From Desulfomicrobium sp. (GTDB lineage Bacteria > Desulfobacterota > Desulfovibrionia > Desulfovibrionales > Desulfomicrobiaceae), in contig JANJWV010000181.1 in the NCBI GenBank assembly GCA_024709365.1, positions 1 to 50,994 on the forward strand: 50,994 nucleotides of DNA, read 5' to 3'. How positions within the stretch are numbered: the first letter of the stretch is position 1; each line of letters opens with the position of its first letter. Shown here piece by piece: positions 29,294 to 37,792 of the stretch. The translations under genes and the position numbers were made by a program. The notes below the pieces were generated by a model. It was not told where the DNA came from. It saw nothing but the letters and a program-made list of their open reading frames with translations, and did not search any database.

Positions 29294-29923
29294 TCAGGAC
29301 CGTCGCTTCCCGTTGCCCTTGCGCCACCAGGATTCGTCGGGCCGGGCGAACCACCACTCGGACTGGTCGGTCTCCCGGATGACCGCGGCGAAGTCCCGGG
29401 CCACGTCGGTCCTGAGCCGCGGCAGGGCATGGGCCAGCCACTTGGCCGCGTAGGGGTTACCCAGGTCCTGCTCCTCCTTCAGGTTGGCGATGAAGTCGAG
29501 CTGGTCCGCGTCCTGGGCCAGTTTCGCCTCCAGGGTCTCGCCGGCTTCGAGCTCATGCCACATGTCCAGCACCTCCGTCCGCAGGCCCGTGCCCTCCAGG
29601 GCGTGGGTGAAGGCCAGGACAGGGTCGCTCGTGTTGTAGATGCGGTTGACGTAGTTGAAGTCGCCGATGCGCGCCTCGTGCACGTCATGGAACAGGCACA
29701 GGAACACGGTCCTGGCCACGTCGGCCCCGGCCTTGCGGGCCAGGATGTAGCCGATCATGGCCGTGCGGAAGGAATGCTCGGCCACGTTCTCCGCGCCGGA
29801 GCCGAGAAACTGGTAGCCCGTGCGCGGAGTGCGGCGCAGCATGCCCAGCTCGAAGACGAAATCGGCCAGGCGTTTCCAGGTCTGGTCGGCCACGACGGCA
29901 GCCTCAGGTTCGGTATTCAGCAT
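29294..29923 (-). CDS. HD-domain hydrolase (YfbR/HDDC2-like)
   Basis: 209 residues. Conserved HD ligands: His50 in ENVAEHSFR, His79-Asp80 in CLFHDVHEARIGD, and Asp140 in DADQLDF. The pattern NVAEHS...FHDVHE...ADQLD matches the 5'-deoxynucleotidase-like HD branch, which dephosphorylates deoxynucleoside monophosphates. Substrate not proven. Its start overlaps the 3' end of argJ by 20 bases; no strong ribosome-binding site, so coupled translation is likely. Confidence 0.85.
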   Translation of the reverse strand: MLNTEPEAAVVADQTWKRLADFVFELGMLRRTPRTGYQFLGSGAENVAEHSFRTAMIGYILARKAGADVARTVFLCLFHDVHEARIGDFNYVNRIYNTSDPVLAFTHALEGTGLRTEVLDMWHELEAGETLEAKLAQDADQLDFIANLKEEQDLGNPYAAKWLAHALPRLRTDVARDFAAVIRETDQSEWWFARPDESWWRKGNGKRRS

Positions 29924-31079
29924 TGATCTTGATGTACTCCTCGGTGAAATCGGACGCCAGGAGCGTCAGCTCCGTCCCGCCGGCGCCCAGCTCGATGTCG
30001 ATGTCCACGGTGTCGCGGCGCAGGGCCGAGGCCAGCAGGCTGTCCCAGTCGGCCTTGACCGGCGTGCCCTGGCGGAAAATGGTCAGGCCCGCGATGCGCA
30101 CCACCACATCCTCGGGCACGAAGCTCGCGCCGCTACGGCCCAGCGCGGCCACGATGCGGCCCCAGTTGGGGTCGCGGCCGTAGAGGGCCGTCTTGACCAG
30201 GGGCGAGTTGCCCACGGCCCTGGCGGCCAGCTGGGCGTCGGCCATGCTGGCTGCGCCGCTGACGTTGACGCGCATGACCTTGGTGCCGCCCTCGGCGTCC
30301 TGCACGATCATGTAGGCCAGATCCTGGCAGATTTCGAGCAGGGCCTCTTCAAGGATCTGCAGATCGGCCCCTGCGGCCGGTGCGGCCGCGCCGTTGGCCA
30401 GGGCCAGCACGCAATCGTTGGTGCTTGTGTCCCCGTCCACGGTGATGGCGTTGAAACTCTTGTCCACGCAGCGCGTCAGGGCCGCCTGCCACCAGGCCGG
30501 GTCCACGCCCGCGTCGCAGAGGATGAAGCCGAGCATGGTGGCCATGTTGGGGCAGATCATGCCGGCACCCTTGCAGAAGCCGGCCAGGCGTACGGCGCCG
30601 GAGCCGAGGGACACCTCGCGGGCGGCGATCTTGGGGAAGGTGTCCGTGGTCATGACGGCCCTGGCCACATCGACGAGGCCCACGCGGCCGAGGTTGTCGC
30701 GCAGGGACGGCACGCCCAGCTCCCACAGGTCCATCTTCAGCTGGTCGCCGATGACGCCGGTGGAGGCGGGCAGAACCTCTTCGGGCCTGAGCCCCAGGAC
30801 GCCCAGCAGCTTAAGGGTTGCCCGGCATTTGTCGATGCCTTCCTGGCCGGTGCAGGCGTTGGCCTGGCCGGAGTTGACGACCAGGGCGCGGATGCCGGCC
30901 GGCGAAGCGGCCAGGATCTCCCGGGCCACCAGGACCGGGGCGGCCTGGAAGCGATTGGTGGTGAAGACGCCTGCTGCCGCGGCCGGCGCATCGCTGACCA
31001 CGAGGGCCAGATCCGCACGGCCCGGACGTTTGAAACCGCACTGGGCGGTGGAAAAGCGAAAACCTGACGGGATGTTCAT
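29904..31079 (-). CDS. argJ: Bifunctional glutamate N-acetyltransferase / amino-acid acetyltransferase
   Basis: Moves acetyl from acetylornithine to glutamate in arginine synthesis, and may also make acetylglutamate from acetyl-CoA. 391 residues, normal. The self-cleavage site is clear in NMATMLGF, with Thr181 as the nucleophile that becomes the N-terminus of the beta chain. The oxyanion segment PASTGVIG (105-111) and TTDTFPK are intact, and the C-terminus is the family's usual short acidic end. Start has GGAGG. A terminator-like hairpin stands between it and the Rrf2 gene. Confidence 0.96.
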   Translation of the reverse strand: MNIPSGFRFSTAQCGFKRPGRADLALVVSDAPAAAAGVFTTNRFQAAPVLVAREILAASPAGIRALVVNSGQANACTGQEGIDKCRATLKLLGVLGLRPEEVLPASTGVIGDQLKMDLWELGVPSLRDNLGRVGLVDVARAVMTTDTFPKIAAREVSLGSGAVRLAGFCKGAGMICPNMATMLGFILCDAGVDPAWWQAALTRCVDKSFNAITVDGDTSTNDCVLALANGAAAPAAGADLQILEEALLEICQDLAYMIVQDAEGGTKVMRVNVSGAASMADAQLAARAVGNSPLVKTALYGRDPNWGRIVAALGRSGASFVPEDVVVRIAGLTIFRQGTPVKADWDSLLASALRRDTVDIDIELGAGGTELTLLASDFTEEYIKINAEYRT

Positions 31080-31095
31080 GACTCCTCCGGATACG

Positions 31096-31122
31096 AAAAA
31101 TCCCGCGCCCGGGCACGGGATT
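31096..31122 (-). terminator. Terminator-like hairpin between the Rrf2 gene and argJ
   Basis: On the minus strand AATCCCG and CGGGATT arms with a GC-rich centre are followed by TTTTT, 17 bases before the argJ start. It may uncouple argJ from the regulator or act as an attenuator. Confidence 0.65.
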
Positions 31123-31149
31123 CCTCCCTGACAGGGGAAAAAACCTTTG

Positions 31150-31605
31150 TCAAAGGGGTTGGTTGCGATCGAAATAGTCTTCGGCCAGCTGGCAGCAGTT
31201 GGGCGCCCCCTTGGCCAGCTCGTCCAGGGTTATGGTGTCCAGCTCGCGCAGCATGGCATCCGTGGCCCGCTGCCAGGCCGCCCTGGTCAGGCAGTTCTCG
31301 GTCCTTCCGCACAGCTTCGGGTCGCTCAGGCAGGCCGAAAGCTCCACCGAACCCTCCATGACGCGCACGATGTCGCCGAGGGTGATGTCTTTGGCGGATC
31401 TGTTCAGCTGATGCCCCCCCGCGGCGCCGCGCTTGCTCGCGACCATGCCCGCGTGCTTGAGGGGCTTTATGATCTGCTCGATGAACGGAACGGTGATGCC
31501 CGTTCGCTCGGAAATGTCGTTGACACGGTGCGGGACGCCTTCGTTGTGCAGGGCCAGATCAAGGAGAATGCGGGACGCGTATCTGGATTTTGCGGAAAGT
31601 TTCAT
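31150..31605 (-). CDS. Rrf2-family transcriptional regulator, probable iron-sulfur sensor
   Basis: 151 residues. Winged helix at about 1-65 (MKLSAKSRYASRILLDLALH; VPFIEQIIKPLKHAGMV; RGAAGGHQL) is typical of Rrf2/IscR proteins. Three cysteines, Cys92, Cys99 and Cys105, in ACLSDPKLCGRTENCLT are spaced as in Fe-S-binding members, although the first gap is six residues rather than five as in IscR. Likely senses iron-sulfur, redox or a similar signal. It is divergent from murB and upstream of argJ. Target genes unknown; no isc genes are in the window. Confidence 0.88.
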   Translation of the reverse strand: MKLSAKSRYASRILLDLALHNEGVPHRVNDISERTGITVPFIEQIIKPLKHAGMVASKRGAAGGHQLNRSAKDITLGDIVRVMEGSVELSACLSDPKLCGRTENCLTRAAWQRATDAMLRELDTITLDELAKGAPNCCQLAEDYFDRNQPL

Positions 31606-31751
31606 GTTTTCTCTGGTGATACGGGTTGATGTTTCGCGGCCGTCCATCCGTCCGCCGGGCTCCTCGATGCCGCCGCTGCGCGTGGTGCATGCCCCGCGCG
31701 GCCCTTCGCGACCAGCTTCAGCCCATCCCCTACATTCTCGACGCACGCACC

Positions 31752-31761
31752 GCAATATTGC
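31752..31761. promoter_or_regulatory. Small palindrome between Rrf2 and murB
   Basis: GCAATATTGC is a perfect 10-bp palindrome 35 bases upstream of the murB start in the divergent region. It could be an operator, for example for the adjacent Rrf2 protein. Weak evidence. Confidence 0.25.
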
Positions 31762-31795
31762 ACCTTCCCGGCTGCGGGAGTACGTGGGAGGAATC

Positions 31796-32668
31796 ATGAA
31801 ACACCTTCGCGACATACCCCTCAAAAATTACTGCACCTACCGCATCGGCGGCGTGGCCCGGGATCTCTATTTCCCCGAGAGCATCGACGAGATGGCCGAA
31901 ATCGTCCGCCTGCACCGCGCCCAGGGACGCCCATTCTGGATTCACGGCGGCGGGGCCAACACCCTCTTCCCGGACGGCGAAATCCGCATGCCCGTCATCT
32001 CCACGAGCGAGATGACGGCCACCTCGCGCCGCGGCGGCACCGTCTTCGCCGAGGCCGGCAAGGTCATGGACTCCTGGGTCCTGGAGAACCTGCGCCAAGG
32101 CCTGGGCGGCGTCGAATGCCTCTCGGGCATCCCCGGCACCCTGGGCGGCGCGCTGTTCATGAACGCCGGGGCCTACGGCCAGGAAATCTCCGATCATCTG
32201 CACAGCGTCACGGTCCTGACCAGGGACAGCCGCGTGGTCGAAATCCCCAAGGACGAATGCGGCTTCGGCTACAGGCGGGCTCTGGCCCTGCGCGACACCG
32301 TCATCCTGGCCGGAACCTGGAGCCTGCCCGCAGGCGACCCCGAAGCCCTGCTGGCCAAACGCAAGGAAATCCTGGCCAGACGCAAGGAAAAGCAGCCCCT
32401 GGAATTCCCGTCGGCCGGCAGCGTCTTCAAGCGCCCAGAGGGGGCCTACGCCTCGGAGCTCATCGACAGGGCCGGCCTCAAGGGCGCCCGCGTGGGCGGG
32501 GCCCAGGTTTCGGAGAAACACGCCGGCTTCATCGTCAACGTCGGCGACGCCACGTGCCAGGACGTCCTTGAACTGGTCGAACTGTGCCGCCGGACCGTGC
32601 GCGAACGCTTCGGCTACGAACTCGAACTCGAACAATGCCTCTGCCCCTTCTGCCCCGATCACGAATAA
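31796..32668 (+). CDS. murB: UDP-N-acetylenolpyruvoylglucosamine reductase
   Basis: Reduces UDP-GlcNAc-enolpyruvate to UDP-MurNAc with NADPH in peptidoglycan synthesis. 290 residues. The FAD-binding segments are present (NYCTYRIGGVARDLYFP; WIHGGGANTLFPD; GVECLSGIPGTLGGALFMNAGAYGQEI), as are FPSAGSVFKRP and IDRAGLKG. The short form fits the type IIb class. ATG 31796 has GGGAGG; a longer upstream reading overlaps the Rrf2 gene and is rejected. It ends 14 bases before fhs. Confidence 0.95.
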   Translation: MKHLRDIPLKNYCTYRIGGVARDLYFPESIDEMAEIVRLHRAQGRPFWIHGGGANTLFPDGEIRMPVISTSEMTATSRRGGTVFAEAGKVMDSWVLENLRQGLGGVECLSGIPGTLGGALFMNAGAYGQEISDHLHSVTVLTRDSRVVEIPKDECGFGYRRALALRDTVILAGTWSLPAGDPEALLAKRKEILARRKEKQPLEFPSAGSVFKRPEGAYASELIDRAGLKGARVGGAQVSEKHAGFIVNVGDATCQDVLELVELCRRTVRERFGYELELEQCLCPFCPDHE

Positions 32669-32682
32669 GACAGGAGAGCGCC

Positions 32683-34365
32683 ATGCCCGCAACCGCCAAG
32701 ACCGACATTTCCATCGCCCAGCAGGCCAAGATGCTGCACATCCGCGACATCGCGGCCAAGCTCGACCTGAGCTACGACCAGCTCGAACCCTACGGCAAGC
32801 ACAAGGCCAAGCTGCCCCTGCACCTGGCCGAAAAGGACCAGTGCAAGTACGGCAAGCTCATCCTGGTCTCGGCCATCACGCCCACGCCGGCCGGCGAAGG
32901 CAAGACCACCGTCTCCATCGGCCTCTCCGACGGCCTGAACCGCATCGGCAAGAAGGCCATGGTCGTGCTGCGCGAGCCGTCCCTGGGCCCGGTCTTCGGC
33001 ATCAAAGGCGGCGCCACGGGCGGCGGGTACTCGCAGCTTCTGCCCATGGAGGACATCAACCTCCACTTCACAGGCGATTTCGCGGCCATCGAAAAGGCCA
33101 ACAACCTCCTGGCCGCCCTCATCGACAACAACCTGCAGAGCAAGGGCAGGTCCCTCAACCTCGACGGCCGCACCGTGGCCTGGAAGCGGGTCATGGACAT
33201 GAATGACCGGTCGCTCAGGCGCATGGTCTGCGGCCTGGGCGGTCTGGCCCACGGCGTGCCGCGCGAGACGGGCTTCGACATCACGGCGGCCTCGGAGATC
33301 ATGGCCATCCTCTGCCTGGCCGACGACCTGCCGGACCTGAAGAAACGCCTGGGCGACATCTTCATCGGCTTCACCCACGGCCGCGAACCCATCCACGCCC
33401 GCGACCTGAACGCCCAGGGCGCCATGGCCGCTCTGCTCAAGGACGCCATCAAGCCCAACCTGATCCAGTCCCTGGAGGGCAACCCGGCCATCATGCACGG
33501 CGGCCCCTTCGCCAACATCGCCCAGGGCACCAACACGGTCATCGCCACGCGCACGGGCCTGTGCCTGGCCGACTACGTGGTCACGGAGGCCGGTTTCGGC
33601 TTCGACCTGGGCGGCGAGAAGTTCCTGGACATCAAGTGCCAGTCCGCGGGCTTCGACCCCTGCGCCGTGGTCCTGGTGGCCACGGTCCGGGCCCTCAAGT
33701 ACCACGGTGGCGTGGAGCTGCCGCACCTGTCCGTGCCCAACGCCAAGGCTCTGGCCAGGGGCCTTGAGAACCTCTCCAAGCAGGTCGAGAACGTGCGCCA
33801 CTTCCAGCTCACGCCCATCGTGGCCATCAACCGCTTCGCCACGGACACCGACGAGGAGCATCAGGTCATCCTCGACCACTGCCAGTTCATGGGCGTGCAG
33901 GCGGCCGTGATGGAAGGCTGGGAAAAGGGCGGGGCCGGGGCCGAGGAACTGGCCGAGCTCGTCGCGGCCACGGCCGACCGCTGCACGGCCCACTACAAGC
34001 CCCTCTACGACTGGAAGCAGAGCGTGCGCGAGAAGATCGAGATCATCGCCACGCGCGTCTACGGCGCGGCCTCGGTGGAATACGCCCCCGGCGCCCTGAT
34101 GGACCTGGACAAGATCAGGCGGCTGGGGCTCGAACACCTGCCCGTCTGCATCGCCAAGACCCAGAGCTCCCTCTCGGACCAGCCCGGCCTGCGCGGCCGC
34201 CCGCGGGACTTCACGGCCACGGTGCGCGAGGTCGAGATCGCGGCCGGAGCGGGCTTCCTGGTGCCCATCACCGGCAACATGATGCGCATGCCCGGCCTGC
34301 CCGAAATCCCCTCGGCCGAAAAGATCGACATCGACGCAAACGGGGTCATCAGCGGTCTGTTCTAG
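32683..34365 (+). CDS. fhs: Formate-tetrahydrofolate ligase
   Basis: Joins formate to tetrahydrofolate using ATP, giving 10-formyl-THF for C1 metabolism. 560 residues, normal length. Phosphate-binding loop TPTPAGEGKTT, followed by the family signatures LREPSLGPVFGIKGGATGGGYSQ and VTEAGFGFDLGGEKF. AGGAG before ATG 32683. It forms a two-gene unit with murB, which has no metabolic link. Confidence 0.98.
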   Translation: MPATAKTDISIAQQAKMLHIRDIAAKLDLSYDQLEPYGKHKAKLPLHLAEKDQCKYGKLILVSAITPTPAGEGKTTVSIGLSDGLNRIGKKAMVVLREPSLGPVFGIKGGATGGGYSQLLPMEDINLHFTGDFAAIEKANNLLAALIDNNLQSKGRSLNLDGRTVAWKRVMDMNDRSLRRMVCGLGGLAHGVPRETGFDITAASEIMAILCLADDLPDLKKRLGDIFIGFTHGREPIHARDLNAQGAMAALLKDAIKPNLIQSLEGNPAIMHGGPFANIAQGTNTVIATRTGLCLADYVVTEAGFGFDLGGEKFLDIKCQSAGFDPCAVVLVATVRALKYHGGVELPHLSVPNAKALARGLENLSKQVENVRHFQLTPIVAINRFATDTDEEHQVILDHCQFMGVQAAVMEGWEKGGAGAEELAELVAATADRCTAHYKPLYDWKQSVREKIEIIATRVYGAASVEYAPGALMDLDKIRRLGLEHLPVCIAKTQSSLSDQPGLRGRPRDFTATVREVEIAAGAGFLVPITGNMMRMPGLPEIPSAEKIDIDANGVISGLF

Positions 34366-34391
34366 TCCGTTCCCCGTCCTGCGCACGCAGC

Positions 34392-34425
34392 AAAAAACCC
34401 TCGCCGGTCGCCCGGCGAGGGTTTT
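34392..34425. terminator. Bidirectional terminator between fhs and metG
   Basis: CCCTCGCCGG and CCGGCGAGGG form a perfect 10-bp stem with a 4-base loop. TTTT follows on the plus strand, and six T residues on the minus strand, so it can serve both convergent genes. Confidence 0.9.
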
Positions 34426-34451
34426 GTCGTCATGGGGCCTGCAAGCCCGCC

Positions 34452-36398
34452 CTAGGAGACCTTGCTCCCGTTCAGGACTTCGGAGCTCGGCCCCAGCAGG
34501 GCCAGGCCGCCTTCCTTCTTGACCGCCAGGACCATGCCCTGGGAGACCATGCCGCGCAGCTTGCGGGGCTTGAGGTTGAAGACCACGACCACCTGCCGAC
34601 CCACCAGCTCCTCGGGCTTCCAGAACTCGGCGATGCCGGCCACGACCTGCCGCGGGCTCTCCTCCCCGGCATCGATCTTGAGCACCAGCAGCCTGTCGGC
34701 CTCGGGGTGCGGGGCAGCTTCGAGGACCGTGCCGACGCGCAGGTCGACCTTGGCGAAATCCTCGAACTCGATGCACTCGGGGCAGGCCATCTCGATCTTG
34801 GGACCGGCCTTGGCCTCCTTGGGGGCCTTGGCCTTCTTCGGCTCGGCGGGCTTGTCCTCCTTGGGTTCCAGGTCCTGGCGGGGGAAGAGGTTGGACCGAT
34901 CGGCCACGGGCGTGCCCGGGGCCAGACCGAACCAGGACGAGGTCTCGGCCTCCAGGTCCACGCCTTCCAGGGCGAACTTGATCCCGAGCTGGGTCAGCAT
35001 GGTCTCGCTGGTGGACGGCATGACCGGCCACAGGTGCAGGGCGACCTTGCGCATGCCTTCGAGGATCACGTAGATGACCGTGCCCAGTCGGTTCATGTCC
35101 CCGTTCTTGTACAGGGTCCAGGGAGCGGACGAGTCGATGTACTTGTTGAGGTGGCGGATCAGTTCCCACAGGGACTTGAGGGCGCGGGAGAACTGGAAGT
35201 GCTCGAACTGCGTCTGGAAGTTGGCCATGGCGTTGTGCCCGATCTCAAGCACCTCGCGGTCCAGGTCCTGGAGTTCGCCGCATTCGGGCACCACGCCACC
35301 GAAATACTTGTGCGTCATGGACAGGCTGCGCGAAAAGAGGTTGCCCAGGTCGTTGGCCAGGTCGGCGTTGAAGCGGCCGACCAGGGCGTCCTCGCTGAAG
35401 GACGAGTCCTGGCCGAAGCTCATCTCCGACAGCAGGAAGTAGCGGAAGGCGCTCAGGCCGTACTTCTTGGCCATGTCCAGGGGGGCGACGACGTTGCCCA
35501 GGCTCTTGGACATCTTGGTCTCGTTGACGGTCCAGTAGCCGTGCACCCGCAAGCCCCTGTACAGAGGGATGCCGGCCGACATGAGCATGGTCGGCCAGAA
35601 CACGGCGTGGGGCTTCAGGATGTCCTTGGCCACGAGATGGTGGGCGCCGGCCCAGTATTTGCGGAAATCCTCGCCGTCTGGGTAGCCCAGGGCCGAGATG
35701 TAGTTGATGAGGGCGTCGAACCAGACGTAGGTCACGAAGTCGCTGTCGAAGGGCAGCTCGATGCCCCAGGTCAGGCGCGTCTTGGGCCGGGAGATGCACA
35801 GATCCCCCAGGTCCTCCTTGAGCATGGACAGGACCTCGTTGCGGTAGCGCTCGGGCTGGATGAAGTCCGGGTTGGCCTCGATGTACTCGCGCAGCGGCTC
35901 CAGATACTTGCTCATGCGAAAGAAGTAGTTCTTCTCCTTGATGAAGGTCGGCACGGTCTGGTGGTCCGGACACTTGCCGTCCACCAGCTCCTTCTCGGTG
36001 TAGAAGCGCTCGCAGCCGAAGCAGTAGTGCCCGCCATACTCGTCGAAGTAGATGTCCCCTTTGTCGAAGACCTGCTGCAGCACGTGGCGCACGCAGAGCT
36101 TGTGCCGGGCGTCGGTGGTGCGGATGAACTGGTCGTTGGACACCTCGAGTTCGGGCCAGAGATCCTTGAAGAGCTGGCTGACGGCGTCGGAATAGGCCTT
36201 GGGATCCTGGCCATTGGCCTCGGCGGCCTGCACGATCTTGTCGCCGTGCTCGTCGGTGCCCGTGAGGAAAAAGGTGGCATCGCCTTTCAGGCGGTGAAAG
36301 CGGCTCACGCTGTCGGCGACGATGGTCGTATATCCGTGCCCGAGGTGGGGGCGGGCGTTCACGTAATAGATGGGAGTCGAAATGAAAAACGGTTTCAA
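34452..36398 (-). CDS. metG: Methionyl-tRNA synthetase
   Basis: Charges tRNA-Met. 648 residues. The class I signature HLGH (residues 18-21), a zinc knuckle CFGCERFYTE...KCPDHQ, the KMSKS loop near residue 295, and a C-terminal OB-fold tRNA-binding domain (FAKVDLRVGTVLEAAPHPEADRLLVLKID) are present. The start is TTG at 36398, preceded by AAGGAGCACAGCG. This gives the standard N-terminus MKPFFISTPIYYVNARPHLGH, whereas a longer reading to 36812 is the neighbouring gene's DNA in another frame. It follows the RicT-like gene by 25 bases. Confidence 0.96.
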   Translation of the reverse strand: MKPFFISTPIYYVNARPHLGHGYTTIVADSVSRFHRLKGDATFFLTGTDEHGDKIVQAAEANGQDPKAYSDAVSQLFKDLWPELEVSNDQFIRTTDARHKLCVRHVLQQVFDKGDIYFDEYGGHYCFGCERFYTEKELVDGKCPDHQTVPTFIKEKNYFFRMSKYLEPLREYIEANPDFIQPERYRNEVLSMLKEDLGDLCISRPKTRLTWGIELPFDSDFVTYVWFDALINYISALGYPDGEDFRKYWAGAHHLVAKDILKPHAVFWPTMLMSAGIPLYRGLRVHGYWTVNETKMSKSLGNVVAPLDMAKKYGLSAFRYFLLSEMSFGQDSSFSEDALVGRFNADLANDLGNLFSRSLSMTHKYFGGVVPECGELQDLDREVLEIGHNAMANFQTQFEHFQFSRALKSLWELIRHLNKYIDSSAPWTLYKNGDMNRLGTVIYVILEGMRKVALHLWPVMPSTSETMLTQLGIKFALEGVDLEAETSSWFGLAPGTPVADRSNLFPRQDLEPKEDKPAEPKKAKAPKEAKAGPKIEMACPECIEFEDFAKVDLRVGTVLEAAPHPEADRLLVLKIDAGEESPRQVVAGIAEFWKPEELVGRQVVVVFNLKPRKLRGMVSQGMVLAVKKEGGLALLGPSSEVLNGSKVS

Positions 36399-36423
36399 CG
36401 CTGTGCTCCTTGTCTGCCGGAGG

Positions 36424-37653
36424 TTATTGCTGCTCTGTGGGCTTGGGGGTCTGGTCCTTTCGCGGTCCGGACCGGCGCCGTTTGTCCCTGGGGCGCCCGT
36501 CCCTGCGCTCACGGGGCTGGCCTGACCCTTCGGGTCTGCGTTCGCCGCCCTCTGCGGGCTGGGCCTCGGGCCGGGGCCTGGGCCGATCGGCCCGGTCCTG
36601 GCGATCCTGACGCTCGGGACGCTCCCCTCTTTCGGAGCGGTCCGGACGGTCGGGGCGGTCCCCCCGTTCCTGGCGGTCGGGTCGCGGCTGGCGGTCGCCG
36701 CCCGGGCGCGGGCGGTTGTCCTTGCGCGTGGGCTTGGGCCGGCGGTCCTGCCGCCCGGCCTGGCCCCGGACCTCCGGGTCCATGAGGGCCGCCAGCTCGG
36801 CGGGTACGTCATCGGAGGAATCGTCCTGCGCGGCTCCGCGCGGCTGGTCCGGCAGGACCATGGCCGCCCAGTCCGTCAGGGAAAAATCGAGCTCGTCCCC
36901 GTTCTCGGTCACCACGCTGACGGAGTCGCGGAACATGTTGGCCCTGATGGTCTTCATGGGGCCCTGGGTGGTCATGTAGCGGCGGCCGAGCTTGGGGGCC
37001 CGGCTCTGAAAATCGGCGTAGTTGTCCTTCTCGTAGGCCAAACAGCACAACAGCCGCCCGCATACGCCCGAAATCTTGGCCGGGTTCAGGAAAAGGTTCT
37101 GGTCCTTGGCCATCTTGATGGTCACGGGCTCGAAGCGGCGCAGGTAGCGGCGGCAGCAGCACATCTGCCCGCAGTTGCCGAGCGCCCCGATCATCTGGGT
37201 CTCGTGGCGCACGCCGATCTGGCGCAGCTCGATGCGGGTGCGGTAGTTGCGCACCAGGTCCTTGACCAGCTCCCGGAAATCGACCCGGCCCGGCGCCGTG
37301 AAATAGAAGATCATCTTGCTCTTGTCGAAGTAGATCTCGACATCCACGAGCTTCATGTCCAGGTGCAGCCGGGCCATGGAGCGCTGGCAGTACTTGCGCG
37401 CCTCCCTGGCCAGCTCCCGGTTTTCACGGTCGATGGCCGTGTCCTCGGCCGTGGCCGGGCGGTAGATGGGCTTGACGGCTTCCGGGTCCACGCCTTCGGG
37501 CAGATCGTCGCGCAGGGCCACTATCTCGCCGAAGCCGATGCCCTCCTCGGTCTTGACCAGGACCATGTCGTGCATGGACAGCACGAAGGGGGTGGACAGG
37601 AAAAAGTATATCTGTCCCTGGCGTCTGAAAGAAACACCAACGTATTGAGCCAT
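36424..37653 (-). CDS. PSP1/RicT (YaaT)-family protein with long charged tail
   Basis: 409 residues. Residues about 1-268 are the PSP1 domain. It contains the Cys cluster GNCGQMCCCRRYL and CGRLLCCLAYE expected for iron-sulfur binding in RicT, and the TAPGRVDFRELVKDLVRNYRTRIELRQIG core. In Bacillus, RicT works with RicA and RicF and affects RNase Y-dependent RNA processing; no such partners are here. Residues about 280-409 are a low-complexity Arg/Asp/Pro/Gly/Glu-rich tail (RPDRPDRSERGERPERQDRQ), probably disordered and RNA- or protein-binding. Start has only a weak GGA. Location before metG is often seen for this family in related bacteria, as far as I recall. Confidence 0.87.
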   Translation of the reverse strand: MAQYVGVSFRRQGQIYFFLSTPFVLSMHDMVLVKTEEGIGFGEIVALRDDLPEGVDPEAVKPIYRPATAEDTAIDRENRELAREARKYCQRSMARLHLDMKLVDVEIYFDKSKMIFYFTAPGRVDFRELVKDLVRNYRTRIELRQIGVRHETQMIGALGNCGQMCCCRRYLRRFEPVTIKMAKDQNLFLNPAKISGVCGRLLCCLAYEKDNYADFQSRAPKLGRRYMTTQGPMKTIRANMFRDSVSVVTENGDELDFSLTDWAAMVLPDQPRGAAQDDSSDDVPAELAALMDPEVRGQAGRQDRRPKPTRKDNRPRPGGDRQPRPDRQERGDRPDRPDRSERGERPERQDRQDRADRPRPRPEAQPAEGGERRPEGSGQPRERRDGRPRDKRRRSGPRKDQTPKPTEQQ

Positions 37654-37726
37654 ATATATTCCAAAGGATGATCCCGTCGCGTTGCGCGGGAGGTGATGAC
37701 GGTTTCACGTTCGTGCGCAATGGCGC

Positions 37727-37762
37727 AAAAAAACCGGTTCCAGGCCGATGCCCGGAACCGGT
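37727..37762 (-). terminator. Terminator after nfnB
   Basis: On the minus strand AACCGGTTCC and GGAACCGGTT arms with a GC-rich loop, followed by seven T residues. Confidence 0.9.
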
Positions 37763-37792
37763 TGTGTAGCGGGAGAAGCCGAAAGTGACAAG

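Noticed and set aside
32659-35169. 836-residue open frame on the minus strand
   Set aside because: Covers fhs antisense and metG out of frame; both real genes have complete motifs.
36399-36812. N-terminal extension of MetG to an upstream ATG
   Set aside because: It is the tail of the RicT-like gene in another frame; TTG at 36398 with AAGGAG gives the standard MetG start.
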